NCBI RefSeq assembly: GCF_014217335.1
Contig: NZ_CP060092.1
Span: 2,931,501-2,995,500 of the forward strand
Direction of reading: 5' to 3'
From: Teredinibacter purpureus
GTDB lineage: Bacteria > Pseudomonadota > Gammaproteobacteria > Pseudomonadales > Cellvibrionaceae
Length of the DNA stretch: 64,000 bases
The notes beneath the pieces are model-generated. The model worked only from the letters and a program-made list of their open reading frames with translations, was not told the origin of the DNA and ran no database searches. The position numbers and the translations under genes are program-made. Shown piece by piece: positions 19,877 to 27,825 of this stretch; position 1 is the stretch's first letter; the number at the start of each line of letters is the position of its first letter.

Positions 19877-20782
19877 ATGGAATCAATGGAAGTTATAGAG
19901 AAAGAACAAGATGTATTTGAAATCACAATAGATTTTGAGGTTGGCGGTGACCCCAATCGCATCTATAAGACAATGGTCAGTCTGTTGGATTCATTTCGGG
20001 GATTGGATGGAACGCTTACCGAAATGCTAGGCATCGAAATAACTGATTCTCTTTCTTTAGAGGGTATAGAAAACGGTTCTCTGAAAACCATTATAAGAAA
20101 CCTTATTGAAGATCTGCCAGATAAAGATTTAAGGGAATTTAACGTGAAGCGATTGATTGGTCACTACCTCATTAAATCAAAGTATACAATTTTAAGGTGG
20201 TGTCAAGAGACGCCAAAATTGGATTCTCCAGATCAGGTAAAAGCATTGGAAGGTGAGCTATTAAAAATTGCAGAGGAATCTCATATTAACCAAATTCCGG
20301 CATATTCTCCTCCAAATAGAGTTAAGTTATTAACAAGCATTACGGAAATTCAGAAGTCGACCAAGTATTTAGGGCAAAACGACGCGGTATTTTTTTCTTC
20401 ACTTGAAGGAAATTCTAAAGTAAGTAATGGCATTGAAATATCTGAGGCGATAGTTCGAGAGGTGCTAACTCGCGAGGTAGTAGAAGAAAGGACAACTTCT
20501 ATTCTAAAAGTAAAAAAACCAGACTATCTTGGCAGGTCAAAATGGCTTATGAAATTTCAAGGCCACAATGTGGATGTAGCTATATCTGATGCCGAATGGT
20601 TGGAGAAATTTCAGAATAAAGAAATAGCACTCCTTCCCGGAGATTCTATTAAAGGGTCTTTGCTGCGGGTTATATCGTATGGCCATGATTTGGAGATGCT
20701 TTCAATTAGTTACCATCTTGAAAGTATTCATGAAATAATTGAAGCACCAAAGCTTATTCAGTCTAGCTTTGAAAAGTTTTAA
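19877..20782 (+). CDS. Cassette: hypothetical cytoplasmic protein
   Basis: A 301-residue soluble protein without a signal peptide or membrane segment. The C-terminal part (RSKWLMKFQGHNVDVAISDAEWLEKFQNKEIALLPGDSI) looks like a small beta domain preceding a conserved-looking LESIHEII tail. I do not recognise a named family. The stop TAA is part of the attC 4 left core. Confidence 0.6.
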   Translation: MESMEVIEKEQDVFEITIDFEVGGDPNRIYKTMVSLLDSFRGLDGTLTEMLGIEITDSLSLEGIENGSLKTIIRNLIEDLPDKDLREFNVKRLIGHYLIKSKYTILRWCQETPKLDSPDQVKALEGELLKIAEESHINQIPAYSPPNRVKLLTSITEIQKSTKYLGQNDAVFFSSLEGNSKVSNGIEISEAIVREVLTREVVEERTTSILKVKKPDYLGRSKWLMKFQGHNVDVAISDAEWLEKFQNKEIALLPGDSIKGSLLRVISYGHDLEMLSISYHLESIHEIIEAPKLIQSSFEKF

Positions 20783-20845
20783 CAAAGCCATCAATTTGAC
20801 CGCCTTACGCTGCGCTTCAGGCGGCAAATTATGGCGGCGTTAGCT
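20778..20845 (+). other. attC site 4
   Basis: Compact 68-bp site: TTTAACAAAGCCATCAATTTG...CAAATTATGGCGGCGTTAGC with a CCGCCTTACGCTGCGCTTCAGGCGG apex. Confidence 0.88.
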
Positions 20846-20858
20846 TTTGGAATCAATA

Positions 20859-21281
20859 ATGGATATTACTTGGGCTTCAATAGGAAAAGTGATGGTAGCG
20901 GCACTTGCTACATATGTCTTGTTGCCCGCAGTGCTTGTGCTCAGGGATTACGTCATTTGGAAGCTTGTTTCTGTTTATGTGCTTAATGATAATTTGCGGT
21001 CTGAGATTAGGCGATACGCTATGTTATCAGACGACTATAAAAAGAACTGCTCTGGAAGTCATGACTTTCCTCTTGGAAAAGAGAAAGAAGGGTTTGCATT
21101 TGTCGCTAAATCCCAGAAGGTTAGTGATGAGCTAAACAAAACAAAATTTTACATAGATAGAAAATCTCGATTTCTTTCGTGGATGCTAAAACATTACAAG
21201 CAAGATGGTAAAAACCCTATTGATGAGTGGTTGAAGCAGGCGCACGAAGAGGTTGCTAACAAAAATCGAGGGAAAAGCTAA
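20859..21281 (+). CDS. Cassette: membrane-anchored hypothetical protein
   Basis: A 140-residue protein with one N-terminal membrane segment (about residues 8-30) and a charged, probably cytoplasmic remainder ending in a helix (PIDEWLKQAHEEVANKNRG). The ATG at 20859 is preferred over an upstream TTG. The stop is the TAA of attC 5. Family unknown. Confidence 0.55.
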   Translation: MDITWASIGKVMVAALATYVLLPAVLVLRDYVIWKLVSVYVLNDNLRSEIRRYAMLSDDYKKNCSGSHDFPLGKEKEGFAFVAKSQKVSDELNKTKFYIDRKSRFLSWMLKHYKQDGKNPIDEWLKQAHEEVANKNRGKS

Positions 21282-21371
21282 CAAGGCCAGCCAAGTTCAG
21301 CCACTTCGTGGCTTGGACTTCCGTTACGGCGCTTCGCGCCTTCACTCCAGCCCTTGCTGGCAACGTTACAT
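21277..21371 (+). other. attC site 5
   Basis: GCTAACAAGGCCAGCCAAG at the left pairs with CTTGCTGGCAACGTTAC at the right; inner hairpins GGCGCTTCGCGCC and CCACTTCGTGG. Confidence 0.85.
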
Positions 21372-21377
21372 TTACCC

Positions 21378-21755
21378 ATGAAAAAACATATTTCACTGTT
21401 AATACTGCTCTTTTCAAATTGCTCATTGTCATGTGATGATTTGGAGATCCCACAACGAATGGAGTGGTCTTCAAATAATGAAAAGATCGAATTGTTTATA
21501 TCGGTTCCTGAGTATTACAAAGAGCATAAATATGTAAGTGGCACACTTACAAGTGGTAAAATACAAGTTGCCTTGAGCTTCACCAGAATAGATTATATTG
21601 GTTGGGTATCGACAACAGTTATTGGAAGCAAAGAATTCTTTAATGCAGCTAATTTGTCGGTAAATTACAAGAAACTTGGTAGCTACAATAAGGAAAGTAA
21701 TAGTTTCTCGTTTGTTGGCTGCTATGCGGAGTACAATATCGAGCTAAAAATGTAA
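21378..21755 (+). CDS. Cassette: secreted hypothetical protein
   Basis: A 125-residue protein with signal peptide MKKHISLLILLFSNCSLSC. The Cys after the hydrophobic core could be a weak lipobox. The mature part is beta-rich. The open frame begins in attC 5, but the ATG at 21378 lies just after the right core. Unknown family. Confidence 0.55.
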   Translation: MKKHISLLILLFSNCSLSCDDLEIPQRMEWSSNNEKIELFISVPEYYKEHKYVSGTLTSGKIQVALSFTRIDYIGWVSTTVIGSKEFFNAANLSVNYKKLGSYNKESNSFSFVGCYAEYNIELKM

Positions 21756-21868
21756 CAAATCGCTGCACTCGGACGCATATTGCTACGCTCGTTTTTATGT
21801 ATGTCGCGGTGCTCCATTTTACATAAAAACGCTCTCCGCAATATGCGCCGGTGAGCTCGGCGTTATGA
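21751..21868 (+). other. attC site 6
   Basis: 118-bp site TGTAACAAATCGCTGCACTCGG...GAGCTCGGCGTTATGA. Apart from one substitution and the last core bases it is identical to attC 10 at 24947. Confidence 0.85.
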
Positions 21869-21878
21869 GCCACTAGCG

Positions 21879-22298
21879 ATGAAATTCATTGGAATAATAC
21901 TAATTTTGTTTTCTTCTTTTTCGCTCGCGAGTGGCGGTCCGAAAGAAGTAACATTAACCCCTGCATTGGCAGAGGATATGGGCTTCTCTATTAAGGTGAA
22001 CTCTGAAGGCCCTGCAATCATGATTGAAATGCAGGGGCCAATGGAGAGTCCTTCAGGTTGCCCTGCCAAAAGAAGCGGTACATTCCTTCTTGATTCAAAT
22101 GGTGAGGAATTATTTGTATATATTACCGAGCTACCAGTATCTAATTCAAAGCCAGAAGCAATTGGATACTACACGAATAAATCGCATGAAATGGGCGTGT
22201 TTATTGACTATCTATGCAAAGGTACAAAAGTATTAAAAAGTATCCGGTACACTGCGCCATCAATTAACACCTGGCTTATAACAAGGCCATCAAATTGA
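21879..22298 (+). CDS. Cassette: secreted hypothetical protein
   Basis: A 139-residue protein with signal peptide MKFIGIILILFSSFSLASG and two Cys. The last residues TRPSN and the stop come from the attC 7 left arm. Unknown family. Confidence 0.55.
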   Translation: MKFIGIILILFSSFSLASGGPKEVTLTPALAEDMGFSIKVNSEGPAIMIEMQGPMESPSGCPAKRSGTFLLDSNGEELFVYITELPVSNSKPEAIGYYTNKSHEMGVFIDYLCKGTKVLKSIRYTAPSINTWLITRPSN

Positions 22299-22344
22299 CC
22301 GCTTTACGCTGCGCTTCAAGCGGCAATTTATGGCAGCGTTAGGG
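22277..22344 (+). other. attC site 7
   Basis: 68-bp site ATAACAAGGCCATCAAATTG...CAATTTATGGCAGCGTTAGG; same subfamily as attC 3 and 4. Confidence 0.88.
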
Positions 22345-22358
22345 TTCATGGAGACTAA

Positions 22359-22706
22359 ATGAATATTAGTGATATTTTAGAGTGGCAGTGGAATGGGTAC
22401 AGTAAATATCATAACTCCCACATAAATTTATGGGTTCATATCTTTACAGTACCAGTATTCATTCTTGGTACATTTACTTTGTTAATTTCGGTTTTTAATT
22501 TTAATGTGTTTTCGTTATTTTTCTCAGTCATTATTATGACTACGTCAATTGGAATTCAAGGTTTCGGTCACAGCAAAGAAAAGTTACCAGCAGAGTCGTT
22601 TACGGGGGCAAAAGATGCCCTCATACGTATTTTCTTGGAACAGCTATATACGTTTCCAAAATTCGTAATATCTGGGAAATGGTATTTGGCTCTACGCAAT
22701 GAGTAA
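22359..22706 (+). CDS. Cassette: Mpo1/DUF962-like membrane protein
   Basis: A 115-residue protein with two or three membrane segments. The pattern YHNSHINLWVHIFTVPVFILG and IGIQGFGHSKEKLPAESF, with conserved His residues, resembles the DUF962/Mpo1-like family (yeast Mpo1 is an Fe(II) dioxygenase acting on 2-hydroxy fatty acids). Bacterial members are often left as hypothetical. The family call is from pattern memory and moderate. Confidence 0.6.
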   Translation: MNISDILEWQWNGYSKYHNSHINLWVHIFTVPVFILGTFTLLISVFNFNVFSLFFSVIIMTTSIGIQGFGHSKEKLPAESFTGAKDALIRIFLEQLYTFPKFVISGKWYLALRNE

Positions 22707-22709
22707 AAC

Positions 22710-22787
22710 CCTAACAAGGCAATTAAAAATCGCCGCAAAAGGCGCGGCTGGACTCGCTAACGCTCGCCTTTTATTGCAACGTTAAGC
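22710..22787 (+). other. attC site 8
   Basis: CCTAACAAGGCAATTAAAAATCG...TTTTATTGCAACGTTAAG, 78 bp. Confidence 0.82.
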
Positions 22788-22797
22788 TCTAAATCGC

Positions 22798-23358
22798 ATG
22801 AAGATTAGTACCAGTTACAATCAAGGGGATCGCGTAACCGTTTTAGTGGTAACTTTATTCGCCCTAATATTCTTTTTTAGGTTGCATATATTTATCACCA
22901 TAATTCCTTTCGAGTGTTGGGATCTTCATGAGATCTGGGAGCATGAGCCATATTATTTTAGCCCGTTTTCTCTTTATGTAACGTGCTTATGCCTATTTCT
23001 TGTTTGGTCGCTAGTTGAGCTATGGATTGGTGTTTGCCTTAAGACGGGAGTGTATGTAAAAGTTGTCTCAGCACTATCTGCAGGTACAGTTTTATTTCTC
23101 ATGTTTGGCTTTTTTCATTTTTGGCAATTTCTTCAGATCGAAAAAGGCGCTCTGCCAAAAGAAGCATACTTTTGGCAGATTTCCAAAAACATGACAACCC
23201 CTAAGCCTGTCCAGCGATACTCGGATTTTCCTACCTGGCACGAGTATGTTGTTGAGCAGCGTTGTGACCGAGGGCTGGCAATATCCAACATGTCTGACGA
23301 AGAGAAAAAAGCGTTGCGAGATAATTATTGGGGGTTACGGCAAAGTGTTGAGGAGTAA
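22798..23358 (+). CDS. Cassette: membrane protein
   Basis: A 186-residue protein with three membrane segments (about residues 15-36, 58-80 and 88-108) and a soluble C-terminal tail with FPTWHEYVVEQRC. Unknown family. Confidence 0.58.
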   Translation: MKISTSYNQGDRVTVLVVTLFALIFFFRLHIFITIIPFECWDLHEIWEHEPYYFSPFSLYVTCLCLFLVWSLVELWIGVCLKTGVYVKVVSALSAGTVLFLMFGFFHFWQFLQIEKGALPKEAYFWQISKNMTTPKPVQRYSDFPTWHEYVVEQRCDRGLAISNMSDEEKKALRDNYWGLRQSVEE

Positions 23359-23486
23359 GCTTAACAAAGTTAGCCAACTTCGCCCGCAAGCGGTCTGGAC
23401 CTCCGTTCCGGTGTTTTAGTTGTGTTTAACGCTACGCTAACACAACTAAAACACCTCCACTACGGCCGTTGCTAACGGCGTTACTT
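23359..23486 (+). other. attC site 9
   Basis: CTTAACAAAGTTAGCCAACTTCG...GTTGCTAACGGCGTTACTT, about 128 bp with a long inner hairpin (GGTGTTTTAGTTGTGTT / AACACAACTAAAACACC). Confidence 0.83.
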
Positions 23487-23862
23487 GTCTATTAAAAAAA
23501 GTTTGGTGTGTAGTTAAGTTTCAGTAGGGTGTTCCTAAATTCGTTACCCTCCATCAAGTTTAGGTAAGCCACCTTTGGTCGCTTACAACGTGCTTCGTAA
23601 AAGGTAGATTTGGTAATCCGGTAAAGCTTCGTTGCAAAAAGCGCAACCAAGCTTTACCTAGCAAAGGGAGTTTGCGGCTTATTCCTCCCGTTTGTTCCTT
23701 TCTGTTGGTTGCCATAATCACTTGTTGTTTTGGGTCAATTTTATGCCTTCTGTTTTGGCTATCCCACGGTTATAGTTGGGTCTAACCAAAGCTTCAGGCT
23801 TTTTAAAAAAATACAGCAATTGGCGTAGCAGCGTAGTTAAAAGTGAGTAGGTGTTTGGTACA
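23487..23862. other. Cassette with no evident gene, carrying a strong hairpin
   Basis: About 375 bp between attC 9 and the IS30 copy without a credible plus-strand ORF. It contains a hairpin at 23620-23658 with 10-bp arms GGTAAAGCTT/AAGCTTTACC and inner GTTGC/GCAAC pairs. Either a non-coding cassette or a gene decayed past recognition. Confidence 0.45.
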
Positions 23863-24943
23863 CCCAGGTTATCAACTGAAGTGCAATGAAAGTGATTAAC
23901 GAACATAGACTGCCTCCGGTGTTTCCATATTTAAACATTTTCTAGGTCGTCGGTTAAGTTTCATTGCAATTTTATCGCAATCCTTTTGAGTTATGCTCTT
24001 CATTGATTCTCCTTTAGGTAAATATTGTCGTATGAGACCGTTGGTATTTTCGTTTAACCCTCTTTCCCATGAGTGGTAGGGGTTGGCAAAGTAAAATGTT
24101 GAGTTAGTGACGTCTTCAATTTTTTTGTATTGATGAAACTCGGTACCGTTATCAGCGGTAATTGTTTTTACCTGATTAACCTGTTTTTTGATTAGCTGAA
24201 TAACTTTTCGATTTAACTCGTCAGTCGTACGGTTCCTAATTTTGCCAATGATCGTGTATTTACTTTTTCGATCAACTAACGTGACAATTGAATGTTGATC
24301 GCGTGAACCATGAACGGTATCAATTTCGAAATGACCGATTCGGCTCTTATTTTCTGCCCCTAGAGGTCGCTCAGAGATATGGGCCTTATTGGCTAAAACG
24401 CCTCTAGAGTCAGGGCTTCTATATCTTTTTCGGCGTTTCTTGCTTGATTGACGTAAGTGCTTATAGAGATCCCCTGAATAAAACATGTTGTACCAAATAT
24501 AGCGATAAATGGTCGAATGGCTGATTGATAATATATTGCACTTCTTAAGCCACAAGGAAACTTGTTCTGGACTCCAATCGAGGCGTATTAAGGCGATGAC
24601 CATCTGAAGCTCGGTATCATTGAATTGCCATTTACGACGAGACTCCCTCCGTATTCGAGAGGTACGTTTTACTGCTCGCGCTGCGCAGTATTTACCGTCT
24701 GGGCGACGATTTCGTTTTAACTCTCTGGAGATCGTGCAAGGATCGCGGCCTAAGGCCCGTGCAATATAGGCTTGAGATTTACGTTGCTTTAAATAGGCCG
24801 CTATAGTATATCTTTCATCAGTGGTGAGCTGGTGGTACATCATGAGGTCCCTCTTCTTGCCGGTCGAGAAAAACCATGAGTATCCCAGTTCACCCTATAT
24901 AAAGGAAGATGCAGGCGCGTTGCACTTACTTTGCGAATTCGGC
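23863..24943 (-). mobile_element. IS30-family insertion sequence, copy 1
   Basis: A 1081-bp element from CCCAGGTTATC to GAATTCGGC, with imperfect inverted ends sharing AAGTGCAA and one transposase gene. It is flanked by ACA (23860-23862 and 24944-24946), a 3-bp target duplication. The right end lies 5 bp before the TAAC core of attC 10. Copies 2 and 3 are nearly identical. Confidence 0.9.
23896..24843 (-). CDS. IS30-family transposase (copy 1)
   Basis: A 315-residue DDE transposase. N-terminal helix-turn-helix: LTTDERYTIAAYLKQRKS and IARALGRDPCTISRELKRNR. The catalytic core shows the three acidic residues in HFEIDTVHG, TADNGTEF and GLNENTNGLIRQYLP. Length and motifs fit the IS30 family. The protein is identical to that of copy 2, so these insertions are recent. 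Confidence 0.95.
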   Translation of the reverse strand: MMYHQLTTDERYTIAAYLKQRKSQAYIARALGRDPCTISRELKRNRRPDGKYCAARAVKRTSRIRRESRRKWQFNDTELQMVIALIRLDWSPEQVSLWLKKCNILSISHSTIYRYIWYNMFYSGDLYKHLRQSSKKRRKRYRSPDSRGVLANKAHISERPLGAENKSRIGHFEIDTVHGSRDQHSIVTLVDRKSKYTIIGKIRNRTTDELNRKVIQLIKKQVNQVKTITADNGTEFHQYKKIEDVTNSTFYFANPYHSWERGLNENTNGLIRQYLPKGESMKSITQKDCDKIAMKLNRRPRKCLNMETPEAVYVR

Positions 24944-24946
24944 ACA

Positions 24947-25064
24947 AGTAACAAATCGCTGCACACGGACGCATATTGCTACGCTCGTTTTTATGTATGT
25001 CGCGGTGCTCCATTTTACATAAAAACGCTCTCCGCAATATGCGCCGGTGAGCTCGGCGTTACAT
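24947..25064 (+). other. attC site 10
   Basis: TAACAAATCGCTGCACACGG...GAGCTCGGCGTTACAT. Nearly identical to attC 6. IS30 copy 1 ends 5 bp upstream of its TAAC. Confidence 0.87.
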
Positions 25065-25120
25065 GCTAGAGCTACCCACGAAAAGTAGACACCTCATTCC
25101 CACCTAATGAGGTATTAATT

Positions 25121-25438
25121 ATGACTAAAAAAACTAAGAACAAATACAACCATTACACCGAAGATTTTCGTAGGGAGGCCGTTCGACGCTCAGAAGGGCC
25201 TGACACCTCAGCTGCTGAAGTGGCGAGAGAGTTGGGTATTCACCCCGGTCAAATCTATAATTGGCGACGTCAATATAAGCGACTATCCGAAAAACAATTT
25301 AATGGTGTGAATGGTGTGGATTACTCAAAGCCTGAAAGCGAGACTGTACGCGAGCTGCAGCGGACAATAAGCGACCTGAAAGAAGAGAACGAATTCCTAA
25401 AAAAAGCGACGGCATACTTCAGCAAGCCAAGCTGGTGA
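25121..25438 (+). CDS. IS3-family transposase OrfA, type 1
   Basis: A 105-residue helix-turn-helix protein (YTEDFRREAVRRSEGPDTSAAEVARELGIHPGQIYNWRRQY) followed by a leucine-zipper-like helix ending EENEFLKKATAYFSK. A run of seven A before GCG near codon 94 is a likely -1 frameshift site that would fuse it to OrfB. Confidence 0.92.
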   Translation: MTKKTKNKYNHYTEDFRREAVRRSEGPDTSAAEVARELGIHPGQIYNWRRQYKRLSEKQFNGVNGVDYSKPESETVRELQRTISDLKEENEFLKKATAYFSKPSW

Positions 25439-26304
25439 GGTATGCCTACATGGAGTCGCTTCGTGGTCAATTCCCAATAATCAAGATGGCGGGGTGGTTA
25501 GCTGTCAGCAGATCAGGTTATTACAAATGGCGCGAACGAGAGCCTAGTTTCGAGTATGAGTATCGAGAAATGCTGCGCAAGGCTATCAGTGAGACTTTTG
25601 AGGAGTTTAAGGCACGATACGGTGCGCCTAGATTAATCTATGAGCTGCATGAAAAAGGCTTCGCTTGCTCAGTTAATCATGTTGCTAAAATTATGCAGGA
25701 AGAGGGTCTAAAGGCCCGTAACGGCAAACGCTTCAAGTATGGTCATCAAGGTTCAGGGGATAATAACTTCGCTGAAAACGTATTGGATCGCGACTTTGAG
25801 GCCACTAAGCCAAATGAAAAGTGGGTGTCGGACATTACCTATATACCGGTTAAGAACGGTCACGTTTACTTGGCGGTGATCATGGACTTGTTCTCCCGCA
25901 AGATCATTGGCTGGTCATTGGATAAAACAATGACCACGGATTTGATTTTAGATGCACTTAACATGGCCACCTCAAGTCGGGGATGCGAGCAAGGGTTGTT
26001 GCTTCACTCAGATCAGGGAGTGCAGTATCGATCCGGAGAATATGTCCTAGCGATGCACGATGCTGATATAACTCCCAGCATGAGCCGAAAGGGTAACTGT
26101 TGGGATAATGCGGCAATGGAATCCTTCTTCTCACGTCTGAAAGTAGAGGAAGTGTTTGGTCAATCGTACATAGGCTTAAATGACGCGTATTCAAGTGTGT
26201 TCGAATATATTGAATTGTTTTACAATCGCGTACGACGCCACTCTGCGAATGACTATATAAGCCCTGCAGAGTTTGAAGAAATTTATTACCAAGAGTGCGC
26301 CTAA
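25435..26304 (+). CDS. IS3-family transposase OrfB (DDE integrase), type 1
   Basis: A 289-residue catalytic subunit. DDE motifs: KWVSDITYIPVKNGHVYLAVIMDLFSRKIIGW, LLHSDQGVQYRS and GNCWDNAAMESFFSRLKVE. The start shown is a GTG overlapping the OrfA stop by 4 bp; the natural product is probably an OrfAB fusion made by -1 frameshifting. Confidence 0.92.
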   Translation: MRYAYMESLRGQFPIIKMAGWLAVSRSGYYKWREREPSFEYEYREMLRKAISETFEEFKARYGAPRLIYELHEKGFACSVNHVAKIMQEEGLKARNGKRFKYGHQGSGDNNFAENVLDRDFEATKPNEKWVSDITYIPVKNGHVYLAVIMDLFSRKIIGWSLDKTMTTDLILDALNMATSSRGCEQGLLLHSDQGVQYRSGEYVLAMHDADITPSMSRKGNCWDNAAMESFFSRLKVEEVFGQSYIGLNDAYSSVFEYIELFYNRVRRHSANDYISPAEFEEIYYQECA

Positions 26305-26371
26305 TATGGTGTCTACTTTTTGTGGGTAAGACCAGCAATAGATTCACTGCCACAAAATTAAGATTTTTAAA

Positions 26372-27655
26372 ATGAATAGTAATTTAACTTTTACGTGTGA
26401 TGTATGTGAGCAAGACACTGATTGCAGGATTGGCTATTCAAACCGAGAAATTCAACCTTTGAGCTTCGCTTGCCCCCATTGCGCGTCTCTAATGCAAATA
26501 ACGCTCAATATAAAGGATGCCCCTGCATCCAAGTTCGAATATAAAGGATGCAGGCCTTCGAAAAGCCAACCTGAAGCGACCTTCGACGGAACTAATCCTT
26601 TTGTGGACCTTCATTTGGATTTTCCAGTGAGATTTGGGAAATATGTAATGGGGCACACTCCGTATATGATGGCGATCAAGGGGCTACGTGACTCCTCTAA
26701 AGATGGGAATTCGGATAATATAGGAAAGAAAATTGATTTTAATAATATGAGGTTGGGCCAGCTAAATTATTTTTATGATAGAACTGATGAAATAAAAACA
26801 ATAATCCGATTGTATGGGGGTAAAAATAAACAACTATTTAAAAAGCGAGTGGGAGATTTCCTTCGTAGTGATCAGGGTAGTTCATTGAAACCTCAAGATG
26901 TCAATGCAAGTCTTTACCAATTTGTTAGTTTTGTTTTTGCTCCTTTTGTTCATTATGAAGAGATAAAGGATGTTGTTAATTTGTTTTCGAGATTAACTGC
27001 AAAGTTACCCCAGGAGCCTTTAAACAGATTTATGGAAAACATAATATCCACTGGTTTTCTTTATACCTTACAAGGAAGTTGCTTGAAACTATACCCGGAG
27101 ATATACAGCGCTGAAATGCCTATGCGACCTGTGCTGTATCTTGATTTAATTGATGGATACGAAAAGGCAAAGATGGCAGCACGTATTTCAACGAAAGATT
27201 TTCAAACATATAAGGATTTATATAAGGATATGGTTGAAGTTTTTTCCAAGCAATTAATATTGGTGGCAGGAATTAATAATATCTTTCACCGTGGGTGTAG
27301 CGATTCCTTCCTTCCTTTGAGTGGAAAAGCTCTAAGCTCCCTTGATAAATTCGGGTCAAAACCACTTACTGAAAAATTTAAATACTTGGATGATTGCTGG
27401 TACCTATTGGAAAAGGAAGTCGTAGATGCAGGAGTTAGAAATGCAATTGCTCATAATAATGTTGAATACAATGAAGTTACACAAGAAATTGACTATTACC
27501 CTGGAGGCGGAAATATTCAACCTGTAGCGGGGGAGATAATTTATTTCTTGGATTTTATGCGTATGATACTTGTCCTGTTTAGAGAAGTGCATAATTTACA
27601 CCATTTAATAAAGTGCCTTTTTTATTATGAATATCTTATTCGAAAAAAAGAGTAG
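26372..27655 (+). CDS. Cassette: zinc-ribbon protein with RxxxxH (HEPN-like) motif
   Basis: A 427-residue soluble protein. The N-terminus has CDVC and CPHC pairs (residues about 9-38), a likely zinc ribbon. The long middle is helical with no motif I can name. Near the C-terminus VRNAIAHNNVEYNE contains R356-x4-H361, the signature of HEPN RNases, in a helix-like context. That would suit a toxin or anti-phage nuclease, but the motif is short and the fold unproven. It is the only gene of its cassette, now preceded by an IS3 element. Low GC relative to the core genes. Confidence 0.6.
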   Translation: MNSNLTFTCDVCEQDTDCRIGYSNREIQPLSFACPHCASLMQITLNIKDAPASKFEYKGCRPSKSQPEATFDGTNPFVDLHLDFPVRFGKYVMGHTPYMMAIKGLRDSSKDGNSDNIGKKIDFNNMRLGQLNYFYDRTDEIKTIIRLYGGKNKQLFKKRVGDFLRSDQGSSLKPQDVNASLYQFVSFVFAPFVHYEEIKDVVNLFSRLTAKLPQEPLNRFMENIISTGFLYTLQGSCLKLYPEIYSAEMPMRPVLYLDLIDGYEKAKMAARISTKDFQTYKDLYKDMVEVFSKQLILVAGINNIFHRGCSDSFLPLSGKALSSLDKFGSKPLTEKFKYLDDCWYLLEKEVVDAGVRNAIAHNNVEYNEVTQEIDYYPGGGNIQPVAGEIIYFLDFMRMILVLFREVHNLHHLIKCLFYYEYLIRKKE

Positions 27656-27666
27656 GAAGCTGAAAT

Positions 27667-27780
27667 GCCTAACAAGAGTAGTCAAGCGACATTTTTTGCG
27701 TCGCTCCATTTGTGCAGGGCTACGCCCTTTATAGCACAAACTCCACAACACAAAAAATGCGCCTGCTACTGGCGTTATAA
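27667..27780 (+). other. attC site 11
   Basis: CCTAACAAGAGTAGTCAAGCG...GCCTGCTACTGGCGTTATAA; inner arms TTTTTTGCGTCG.. and ..CACAAAAAATGCG. Confidence 0.8.
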
Positions 27781-27825
27781 GCCAATAGCTAGTCCTGTAA
27801 GCATCACACAGAAGGAAGAAAAAAG

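Larger units (their letters stand above)
25073..26328 (+). mobile_element. IS3-family insertion sequence, type 1
   Basis: A 1256-bp element with inverted ends TACCCAC(G/A)AAAAGTAGACACC and two overlapping frames. It sits in the 5' part of the cassette that carries the 427-aa gene. No perfect target duplication is evident (AGAGC left, AGACC right). Confidence 0.88.

Noticed and set aside
23718..23906. 62-codon minus-strand ORF across the IS30 left end
   Set aside because: It starts inside the IS and reads outward; looks like a fortuitous frame, not the cassette's gene.
24821..25069. Plus-strand ORF spanning the IS30 right end into attC 10
   Set aside because: It is antisense to the transposase start and runs through a folded attC; same frame recurs only because the IS recurs.
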